From positions 14,351,479 through 14,415,478 of the forward strand of contig CM060068.1 of NCBI GenBank assembly GCA_030533445.1: 64,000 nucleotides of DNA, in the 5' to 3' direction. A program made the position numbers and the translations under genes. Source of the stretch: Cyprinodon diabolis (lineage: Eukaryota > Chordata > Actinopteri > Cyprinodontiformes > Cyprinodontidae). Each line of letters opens with the position of its first letter. The first letter of the stretch is position 1. Under the pieces are notes generated by a model that saw only the letters and a program-made list of their open reading frames with translations, searched no databases and was not told the DNA's origin. Below are positions 39,301-51,300 of this stretch, one piece after another.

Positions 39301-42300
39301 ACAGAATCATTAAAAAAAAACATAATCCAGCTTCTGCAGAAAGTGTAAATATGAATAAAAATCTATTGTATTACAAAAAAAACTCTTCTTATGGTCTACT
39401 TATGGTTTAAAGTTGGGTAGAAGAAAGTATACAGTAAAATGAGCCGCACAAATGACTCCAAACCTGAAAGGTTTGACACCGACCTCAGCTGGAGGCAGTG
39501 CATCAAGATTGCAACACAAAGACGAACCCAGAAAACAGTATAAAAATGTGGGCAAACATTTAATGGTGTGAAGCCACCCTGAAAACCAGAGACAATATCA
39601 CAAGCATCTAGAGCTAGACAGGCGTTCAGTGGTCATAATGTCTTTTCAGATTAAAGAAATTCTTTAAATCAAGGTTTAAAAGAAGAGAGCAGCATCGGCA
39701 AGGCAGATAATAAACCGAGCTGTTTGGCTTTAACCCCCTTAAAGAATCTATGGAACACTGTCAAAAGGAATTAGCTGTTTTATTCAAATTAAAACACCAG
39801 AAATCTATTACAGCATTTGTAATAAATCCATCATATTCATAAGCTTTTTTTTAACTGAATGAACTATTCAATGATATTGTAATTCATTAGAGTTTACACA
39901 CTCAGTAGCTTGTAAAGCTGTTCACAGTAAATCATGCTCAATAGTTCTGAGCAGCTTCTCTTTTATCCCCGGTGACATTTTTCTCCTCATCATACATCAG
40001 CAGCAGATTTCCAAGTACTGATTCATTGAATAAGACAACATGAGTGATAAGAGGAAGCAACAGCAGAGGGGAGGGTCAGTGAGAGCAAATAGATCTGATC
40101 ACCGTAATGTTTCCAGGAAACCTGGTTTCACATCAGGTCACTGCTAGACAGAAAAAAATCATAATACATGAGGGCTTTTTCAGCAAAAGTTCAACAGAGG
40201 CTTAGGTTTTAATAATCACTGTCAATAATCACTAAGATATTCAACTGCTATGAAGGCCAGTTCTGTGTAAAACTGTTTCTGGAGGCAGCTCAAGTGGAGC
40301 TGGCAGCAGGCTGATGGCAACAGAGGCTGGTTTGTAACAAGGACATCCACAGTTTGAACTTCCACTTCAGTGGAAATGACAAAGAACATAAATATCAACA
40401 AAGAGCGCTTGTTTTAACAGTGTAGGAGCTTCTCAGCTGTGTTTCCTGTCCACACCAAACTCTTATTTCCAGCAGAGAGCTGCCAGGCTTTCAGTCAGCC
40501 AAAGAGGACGCCTGCCTCTGAGCAGTTGGAGCTGTAATCCCTGATCAGAAAAACTCCTTCACAGAGTCCCTAGAACATATGTTTTGCTTTATTCAGGTAT
40601 AGAACCTTTTTAAAAAGCCTAGTTAAAACAGGGATTAGTAGCTGCCAAACCACATAAAAGCAGCCTAATTAATCACTGCTGAAAATAAAGATGCAACTAA
40701 AGGAAAATATGAAGCCGAAAGTTACTATTAATGATGGTCATTAAGGGACACATCAGTGTATAAGTAGTTCCTTATAATTTCATACAAATTGCTGTTATTT
40801 TTCTCCTTTCATACTAAAAATGATTCAAGTTGAATTTATGAACATTCAGGTTAAAGGTAGTGGTTCCCAATTCAAAGATTTGTGATTAAAGTTTTTATTT
40901 TGTAAAGTCTGATTCTCGTTTAAAACAATAAAAAAAAAGCATTGAAGAGCAGCAATGTATTTTTTTCTTCGTTTAACCGATTAGCTGGATTAGCTTGGTT
41001 GGCATTTCTAACTTTAAACAGGAGTTTCCTTGTACATTCCATAGAGATTATAAAAACCATAAATCAGAGATGACCAAAAGTCTGCTAACATTTCATCACA
41101 GATGAAAGGCTAATGCAACAAAACAAATTTGCTCTAAAATGATGGACTCCTTTATGGCTTATGGTATCGGTGCCCTATTTGTTGGTACTCGCCGATACCA
41201 CCATTTTAGGGCAGTATCGGGGCCCCGTCCGATACTGGTATCGGTATCGGTGCAACACTAGTTATAAAGGAGGTGGAGAGTTGCAAAGCACCAAAAGGAC
41301 ACAGAGAGTAGCTCACAGCTCTTGCAGTGGAAATAACTGGATGGCAGACAAGCTTCTGCAGAACATAAATTTTTTTTTTACTTTCTAATCTTTTTGAATC
41401 TCTCAGTGATACTAAAACTAGCTAAACTTGAACCTTCTTGGATCTGTACGTATATTTCATGTCTAGCAGATTTGTTGATGAGAAATTCAGATGCTGTGGA
41501 GATCAATAGTTAGGGCTGAACACACTGAAAACTGGCCCATTCCTTAAGATGAACTCATCTCCCTCCACCATACATTAGACTGAGAAACTTAATGACGTTC
41601 TGTTTTTCCTTCTTTCCTGTTGGTTTCTTCTTTTCCTTTGAGCAGTCTGAGTATAAACCAGAACTTTATCCCCCTCTGTGAGAGTTCATTGTGACGCTGT
41701 GGTTCAAACGACCCAGAATAGCATGAAAAAAGGCACATGCATTTTATCTGGGACCAGAGCTTCAGTGCTCAACCAAGTTTCTTCACTTCACAACCTATTA
41801 CTTTCTGCACTTTTTGCCATTTTTAACATCAAAGAAAACAAATATTTCCTTAAAACTTTCAGCAAAAAAGGTGGACACTATGATTATTAGTATACCACAA
41901 CAGAGCACATAATGAAAACTATGAAGACAAGCTTTGATAGGTTCAGTGGTGCTCTGACATCAACCTGAGCGAGAATCTTCGGAACAAACCTCAAAAGAAA
42001 AACTGCAAACCAGACTCTCTTCTTTATATGTGATCATATTCATCAGAAATTCTATAAAATCCTACAAAAGTTTCTTCAATACAAGTGAAAACTGTTATAG
42101 AAATGCATTTGAAGTCTCTGAGGTTTAGCAACTTAAATCTAGGTAAAGTATGTCATGTTCAGGAGAACTAACCACTCTGTTCCTTTTCAGAGATCAGGGT
42201 TATTTTGTCTGATGCCTTAAATGTTTACTGGCTTGTATGTTTGCTGAATAAAAAAAACACTGACTAACAAAAATAAATAAACAAACCCCATAAATATTAC

Positions 42301-45300
42301 ATCTGGATGTCATTTAACAGGTTTGTGTTTGACTCACCATGGAAAGTAGTTGATTCGTACCCTGTTCTTGTAAACCACAATGCCAGCAGACATCACTCCA
42401 ATGAGAATCTCTGTGTTGCTCTGGTCCTAAAACAACAAAACCAAACAGGAGACAAGCCCATTGTATGATAAGGACAGGCTGAACAGGACAAAAAGATTTT
42501 TAAAAATCCCATTTTCAATATTTTTCCTCCCACACAGCCATATTTATCCTCTAAACAGAATATCCAGGAGTTATCTGTGTGAATGTGAATTTTATTTACA
42601 GTTAAAAGACTATATTTAAAGTAGTAAAGAAGCGGCTGTTCCAACCATTGCGTTTACACGAGTGAATAAAGTGAATGTGATTGGTCATTGGTGTGATTGT
42701 TGTGGCGGAAGGCTCGCAAGCAAGTTTGGTTGTGGCCGGTGTCTCGGAAGCATCTAGCTAACCAGTTAGCAACTTAGTGCTAGTAGGTTCCCAATGGGAA
42801 ATTACATTGGGACCAAGTAGCACTAAATTGGTGACGTAGAAACGACACTGTCAAGGAACGCTATGGACAGCGTAAACAGGAGAGTTTTGTGTCGGAGGTC
42901 GTGGATGAGTCTCCTCCATCAAATATTTTTTATTTAGAGGATGAAAGTGGGATCGAAGATGTTGTTGAAGAGGACGCCAGGGCAGCAGAAGCTTGGTTTG
43001 GTGCAGAAGGCTTACAGTCGTACATGTTTGAGCCCTTGCCTCGCAAAGCTGCCTGTTCTGTTAGGTCTACGCCTGCCGAAGACACAGACGTCCATCCCCG
43101 TGAACATTGGGACGGAACTCAATGGGAAAGTTAATAATTCTTGTTTCTTATTTCAATCGTTGTGTATATTAGCTGCGACATATGAATCAAGATGCTACAA
43201 AAATTTGATTGACAGATGGCCGTTGATATATGATTGGCCGAATTTAGGTGTTCAGGCTGACGTATAAGTAACTGGCCTGCATAAAATAACCAGAGAGAGA
43301 AAAACACAGATTTTTTTTATAGAAATTTTCTAACTTTTGTGACAATATGGTCTGATAAAGAGTACATTTATATACATGTTTAATCCAGAATGATTTGACA
43401 TTTAAATATGACTTCCCTGCGACTTTAAGGAACACAAATACAGATATTTATATTGTTAGGAGCCTGCATAATTCTCCTTCCATTTCAAAACTATGCACCA
43501 CTTATTCTGATAAAACCTGAAGCTACACATGTGGCCAGAACATAAGAAAACTTATGTACTTTGTTGATTTTAAAGGACAGTTATAGAGGAGAACATGAAT
43601 ACCACAAAAAGAGCAGATGACTGCTTTGCAAAACAAATAAGATAAGAGACATAAAGATACACATGCTAAATGTGTATCATCCTGTTTCTATTTATTTTAC
43701 CACTCAGCTGAAACCATATGTAAGCCTCTATTTGCCCCACAGCTTATTTCTTGATATTTTCACCCCATCATGACATTATGGCTGAGAGTCTGCTGCTCTA
43801 ATTCTCATCCTGTGGATTCACTCAACAGGATGAGCCGATATTACAAGATGAAAGCTCTGTTCAGCCTTAGAGTGGGGTTACATAATAAAATTATCTTTTA
43901 CCATTTATCATTCCACATCACTCTAGTTAAAATAATACAAATGAAAGACATTTTAAGATTCTGCTATTCTAGACAGCTTTTAGGAGGAGAGGGCATTAAT
44001 GTTTTATGGAAATAATGCAGAACTGCTTCACTCTGCAACTGGTGGAAACATTCGAGCTCAGATTCATGTAGCTGTTAGCGTATAGAAACATACGTAGGAA
44101 ATAACACAGATGGAATTAAACCTTACTCACCCTTGCATAGTGCAGCTCCACCCCATAGAGCTCCAGCGAGCGTGCTGTGTTCAGATAATTAAACTCCGAC
44201 TGGGCAGGAGATAGACCGCTGAGAGGGGGAGGAGGGGGCGCAGACAGATAGGTACATAGGTGGGAAAGTAAGAGAAGCATTGATGGCAGGGTGGTGCAGA
44301 GGGACAGGAGACAGAAGCAATCGTCAGTTAGACAAATTGAAGTAATTGTGAGAAAAAGGAGGGTATGAGCTGTTGGAGTGTGAATCCAACTATGCTAGCA
44401 GGTAAGCTTCTAAAGCTTAAAACCCAAATATTTCCTTATGTGATGCACAGAGAATGACATTTTTCCAAAGTTGATATGTTTATGCTACACGTTATCCCAG
44501 TCAGATTTCAATTTATGACACCTTTTAATAATAACCTGCATGTGTGCCATTAAAGCAAATATACCAGCAGGGGCCAGGCTTTATATAAGTTAGCTTTATA
44601 TAAGTAGATTATTTGCATGGATATAAATATGTCTTAATGCTCCGGTCATTTTTTTAACAGTTATTTAGGACTGTAAAATACTGGAACAAGAATGAAAAAT
44701 GATTTAAATAAATTTGTGCAGAAACTTTCATTTAGTTTTAGTTTCAGTTTCAGCCGATTTCTTTCCGACATATTGAGCTAAGCGGGTTCTCGTCAAAGTG
44801 TACCTGTGCTGCTGGTGATGTTTGGAGACCTCTTTGTGGAAGTCCTGTGGAGGGTTTGGGATGAAGCAGAAGTCCGACAGGTAGCCAGGAGGATGCTCGG
44901 CTTCATTGTAGTCCCCCAACTCAGCTACAGGGCAGTCACAACACATGACTTTTAATAAAACAGAACCAGAAAAACTGAGGACAAACAGATCTTAGCTTTT
45001 TCCTCTAGTTGGAGAATTTCTCTGGATAACAAAAGAAACCAAACTTTTACTAATCTTAATTCATAATATAAAGCAGTTTCCGATCTTTAACAGTCCTTCG
45101 GTAATTAAAGACTGAAATGTCTGTTTCCAAGTACATGAAAGGGATTTCTATTCCCAAATTAACTTTTTTAAACTGTCCAACATCTTCCAAATAAAGTGGG
45201 TTTTAAACATGACCCTGTTTCTAAGCTCTAGCTGATCGATGATTAGCTCTGAGATGTTACAGCGAGTTTTTCAGTTTATCTTACATCATTATCTTCTTTT

Positions 45301-48300
45301 GTTTTCACTTGGAACAAAACCAAATAAAAACCAATCATCTCTGCTGTCTTTCACCATTTAAACTGATTATGGCTCTGCATAAAGAAAATCTATCAATCAT
45401 TTTTATCATCTGGGCCGGCTGGCTAGCACATGATTTGTAGAAAAGCCTCAAAAGCCTTCAGAAAAAAAACAAAAACACACCAGCTAGACTAACTTACACT
45501 AAAAACAAATTCAGCGAATGAGATTCACAGAAAAAGAAAGTAGGAAATGTTTCCAGCATTTCGACATTTTATATCGGCACCAAACCACAGCTGTGCTTTG
45601 TTACAACATCTGTGAATTTTTTTGTGTAATCCACTCTGAGGTGTCAGCTGTTTACACAGAAAGAGCAAACATATAAAGAAAACTTCCCTCAACATTTTCT
45701 TAGAAGAATCATTAAAAAAGGAACTGCACACCTAGATAAGATAAGATAGGATAAAAGCGGAGTGGTAGAGTCGAAAGATTAAAATCAGGCACAGCTATCG
45801 TGGGAGATTTATGTACACTCATCTTGGGCATCAACAAGCTCGATTTTAAGCCTTTAAATATCACTGTACTCCACTATTTTCAAACGGTGTGCACAACAAA
45901 GTGCTGCTGAAAGCACTAGAATATATATTTTACCCCAATGATTAAGATCTAGATAGAGATCCATAACAGTCTGAAGTTACAGGTCTCTCTTTGCTTTCAT
46001 AGAAAAGGATATGACGGCTTTAATTGAACGCTCGAGCAGCGCAAGGTCTCATTGGTGATCCAAGCCACTGTGTGTCACTTCTAAGCAACTCCAAATTTCC
46101 AGATCATGAGGAGGAACAGTCCTCTAATACAATAAAAGTCTAAATAAAGATCCCTACAGGCACCCTTAGAAGGAAGGAAATTAGTCAGGAACAATTAAAA
46201 CTCAAGTTTTTCCAATGAACTGGAAACTGCTGGGCCATTTTAACATCAACATGAATGAGCTGACGGTTCCTTCATTCATATAAAATCCCACCTTCCACAC
46301 AAAGCTGGGTATACCTGTAGTCAGGATCGAATAGAGATCAGTTGAGATTCTTTACAAGGGAATAAAACATATTGATCATAACGAAAGAAATAGTGTTTAA
46401 AGGAGTCAATGTGATGCTTCCCTGAGGTGTTTAAGCGTGGCGACTTCATTATCCTCTGGGGTTCAACACTGGGTCAGTGAAAGGCAACCTCTAAATCCTT
46501 CAATTCTTTTCAAATCGAAATCAGTCGATCCAAAACCAAAAAACAATGTAAAAGATTTCAATGCTACTGAAAAGCTGAGGATTAGGCCCTTTTTGAGAAA
46601 TCAATAAAAAATGCATACCGTAAATTCCGGACTATAGAGCGCACCTGATTACAAGCCGGACGCTCTAATTTTAGAAAGAAAATCAAATTTTGTACTTTTA
46701 TAAGCCGCACCGGATTTTAAGCTGCAGGTTTCCCACGTTGTATGAGATATTTACAAATAAAGATATTACACGTGAACATTTTTTTTAACGTTTGATTTAA
46801 TACGTATGATAAAACAAATACAGTACATATTATGAATGCTTTTTTTTTTTCAAACTACCTGTAACACATTTAAATATACGTATGTGTCAAATAACACTGC
46901 ATATACCGGTACTTTTAATTGAACAACGCACAGAACATTGCAGCTGACCAGGAAAAGTCATTAATCACTTTCTTCTTCCTTCTGCACACTAAAACCCTCA
47001 AAGTCCTCTACCTCTTTCGCGCCATGAAAAAAAACTTGTATTAGCCGCACTGTATTATAGGCCGCAGTGTTCAAACAGCGGGAAAAAAGTAGCGGCTTAT
47101 AGTCCGGAATTTACGGTACTTGTTAAGAATACGTTGTATAATTTCGCAACCATGACAGTTGCAGATATCCTGATGGCGGTGAGAAAAGGACATTTGTGGT
47201 TTTCTACATGCTTTAGAGGACTGCAACCGTTTCCTGAATGACTCTAACTGCTAGGGCTAACTAAAATTATCATAGCAAAGCAAAAGTTTGTAGCTTAAGA
47301 GTTTCTTCTTCCTTCTCAACGAACCAGTTGTAAGATATTGTTCTTGTTTTTACATATAATGCTTTTTACAATCTTAACAGCAATGGCTTAACAATTTAAG
47401 ACCAGCCATTATTATTTTGGGACTTCCTTGTATATTAAGATAATTATATCTAATGAAGTGAGGAATCCAACTTTAACTTGGAAAAAATAAGAAACCCATT
47501 TTTTTAACTCCAAAGTAATGAAAAGTGCAGTTTGAGGACAACAAACAGAACAAATGAAAAGACTCTTGATAGCTTTCAGGACCCTCAGGGATGGGGAGCT
47601 GAACGTGGATCCCATTAACTCACTCTCTTTTAGCTGAAGCTTAAAAACATCAATTCACTCAAGTAGTCCCTTGACCGACCTACAAGCATGTAGCCTAAGC
47701 TTCCTGAAAAACAAATCAATTGCAGCTCAGACCTTATTGATGCGTATGCACCACCAGGGGCATACACCGTTCAGCTTCAACATTTAGTCACCTAACAGGT
47801 GAGAAAGAGGAGCACTGACTATCTGGTTATTCAGGCATCTGATAAAAGGTTTGGTCTAATACATTAGGCGATAAATCGGAACCTAAATGAGAAGTATGTA
47901 CGGTGGATGGACAACTTAGAAAAGCAATTACTTTTAAAGCCTGGCTGCAGAATTATTTTTAACTTCAAATTATTTCTACAAAATCCTGCGTCTACATAAA
48001 TGACTGTTAAAAGATGAAAACCGGGCCTTCAAGGACTATTATGGAAATCATGCATCAGAGCAGGGCAGCATAATGGAAAGCTATAACCCTTGGAGGGTTT
48101 TAATGTTTTTTAAAGTTTTTCAAAAGTGGTACATGTCGGGACCTATATCCAATGGTTGCCGTCCAGATGGAAACTCAAACCATTCATCTTCTTCTAATGA
48201 GTGAACTTGCAAAGGCTGAGCATAACCAGCTGCTGGAACGTCACCTTTCAACAAGAACGGTTTTGCAGAGCAAAGAAGTGGCAATTTACCTAAATTATTG

Positions 48301-51300
48301 AATCCTTAGAAAGCAAAGCGATGCTCCTTCTTACAGATATAGGCATAAATAGACATGCTCCATCTTATATTAGAAATATGATCGTTCCTTATGTTCCTAA
48401 AAGAGCACTTACAGTAGCTCTAAATCTGCAGGTTTACTATAAGTTCCTAGAATTTCTTAAAGAATGAGAGGTAGATCTATACTGGTAGATCAACTACCTG
48501 TTTTAGTCCGTGAGGCAGACACCCTGACTACTTTAAGGCATGGCTTAAAACGTCCTTATAGTTAGAGTGGCTCAGGTTATCCTAAACTATCTCTATAGTT
48601 ATGGTGCTATAGGGTTAGTCTGCTAAGCATTTAGTCTGCAGATATTTTTACAGTGGTTAAACTTCAACTATGACAGTAGAATAAAACTGTATGGAGGGAC
48701 AGATTACAATCACCTTTAGGTCTAAACATGATAAAAACCCAAACTGAAACTTCAAATATCAAAATTCTAAATAATGCTTATATAAAGTGGATCCAACTTT
48801 GTATGCATCAAAGAAAATTAACAGGTTTATTCAATCAGTTTCAACCGCTATCAGCATAAAATATAGAAGAAATAAACAAACAATGAATCTAATGAAAGGA
48901 GGCGTTTTCCAGTCAATCTACAGAGATTAGACAAACCGGGCCAAATTCTGAAACAGAAACTATATTTCCGTTTAACTACATGTTGGCCCTGTTTAGGAGA
49001 GGCCTATTTCTTTCTACAGCTTTTGAGTCAATCATAAAACTGGAATTTAGGTCTACCAGGAGGGATTTCAAATCTTCTGAAAATGCAAGCTAGAGTGTGG
49101 GATTTGGAGTCAGCAGTGCCAGCAGTCGAGCTGAATTAGCAGCATAGCAGCTGCTTCAAGCCATTTTTTTTCTCCCCAAAAGCAAACATTTATCTCCATG
49201 ATCTGTGTTGGCACTGTGAAGAGTGACAGCACGGACCCAACAACAGTATGTGTGTGTCAGTGTAAAAGCCGTAGGGTCAGAGCCACGAAGGTCTAGGTCA
49301 AATCTCTTGTTTGACCTATATACTGAGGCTATGGAGATTCAGGGCTCAATGTGCTATAGAGGGAGGGGAACACAAGGGAGGCAGAGGGAGCAGGGGGGCT
49401 AGAGGGGGGAGAAGTAACTATAGCCAAAATGGCCTGATGAAACCTGGCTACAAAGGAAACAAAGCGGCTAAAAGGCTGCATGAAAACAATGACCGAAAAT
49501 GAAGGATGATGGAAGACAGGGTATAACAAGCTGATCTATAGTTTCACAAAGTCTTATTATAAAAGTCAAAGAAAACAAAATTATCTGTTCCAACAACAAG
49601 ATAAAAACAATGTTAACAGGATTCTTATTTATTTTTATTATAAATAAATATTTATATTTATTTATTTTACCAGTCACTTTCAATAAAAAAAGCCTGAAAT
49701 TATAAATCAAATAGATTTCACTTTCACTCTAAAGATATGTATTGAAAATATAGAAATTCAAATATATATATATATATAAAAATCTCAGAATTTTTTGCAG
49801 TGATCTCTGAATTTTGTTGCCAGAGCTCCATGGCAACACTGATGGCTTAACTATAACAAACAGACTATAAGACAAACTGTATAGTAAACCTAAAAATATA
49901 TTTATACCTCTAACAGATTTTGGTTAAAAGCAACTTTTAGCCACAAGCGAAGCTACACCTGGAAGTTGCAAGTTTAGCTCTCCTGAAAACAACCTTTAAA
50001 AGGCAGCTATGTTAGCAGTGTTAAAATGCTATTCACACGCACTGTTGCAAAATTAAACTCTGTGTTTCTGAGACGAAAAAGTCATGGAGTAACTGGTAGA
50101 GACATATTCATCTCTTTAATTAATCTTTAATTAAATCCTAAATGCGAAGTATCATATCTTTTTTAGTTGGCTAACAAAAACTTTTATCCTAGCGCTTTTG
50201 TTTTAGGGAAGCTAAGACTGCTTTAACTTTTCACATGCTAGTTTTCAAAACATTTTTAAAGGCATTTTTCTATTATTTTCATTTAGGAAATACAATAGAA
50301 AAATTCCTAACCAGAAATAAGTTTGTTTATAAATCTGCAAAGGCTATGAATATTTTTAGGCTTTACATACGTCTTTAAAGATGTCAGAGACTTACTTTCT
50401 GCTACCACTATTTTACTTTATCTAATATATATGCCAACTAACTCAGTTTGCATCTGTTTGCCAAAAATGCACAAGCTTGCAGATTTAAGATGGAATCATG
50501 AACACTGAGCATCAGCTCAGCAGTTAGTCAAATCGAGCCAATTGATCTGCAGCCATCCGTTAATCCATTACTGAAGGTCGACTTTAGAGAAAACCATTAT
50601 CACATCCAATATTTATATAACCGATGGTAACATAAGATCCCACCACACCGCACAGCTTTAAGAAAGTCTCCATGGCTTCAGAGCAGCAGTTGTAAAAACA
50701 CTCCAGCAACCGCATTATTACATTTAACAATGTGTGTAGCGAAGAGGAGAGCCCTAATGAATCGCCTTTTCATTGTAATGTGTAAATGGTGTATCCAGGG
50801 AGCAATACTTACACTGAACAGCATAGGATGCCAGCAGTGCAGCTGTGTTGTGAGGGCAAGGTAATCTGAAAACACACAAAAATAAATAAATAAATACAAA
50901 ACATATAGTTTAATGATTTTTTTTTTGCACATATCAAGATTTAAGATGCAACTCTCCACAGAATATGTGAGGATTAAATAACTATAACCAAACAATTTAT
51001 GTTAAAAAGCATCAAATTTAGCATTAAGTCTGTACATAGCCTCATCAATAATTAACTTATATTTACATTTAATCTATTTGCAAGTAAAATGATTAAGCTT
51101 TATTAGGCAGAATGATGTCAGATATGCTCACCTTCCAGTTAAAATATCTTGTTTGATCTGAAGGAAATACTGGTACCTTAGGGAGAAAAAAAACACAGCA
51201 TCATCACAACAGCTGATCAAACAAACATGTTCATTAGACGAGTGAAATAAATTATTTTCGGTGCAAATTCTAGTTCACAACGTTGAAAAAACAATTTAAG

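Larger units (their letters stand above)
36852..42337. other. PTPN4 intron, mostly unassigned
   Basis: 5.5 kb intron with the palindromic repeat at 38197 and the hAT fragment at 41160. Otherwise AT-rich with poly(A) and poly(T) runs, and no coding signal. Confidence 0.5.
44925..50812. other. PTPN4 intron, mostly unassigned
   Basis: 5.9 kb intron holding the MITE at 46616-47118 and the LINE fragment at 48305-48640. Nothing else is recognised. Confidence 0.5.

Noticed and set aside
47748..47764. CTCF-like CCACCAGGGGCA
   Set aside because: One G short of the core consensus.
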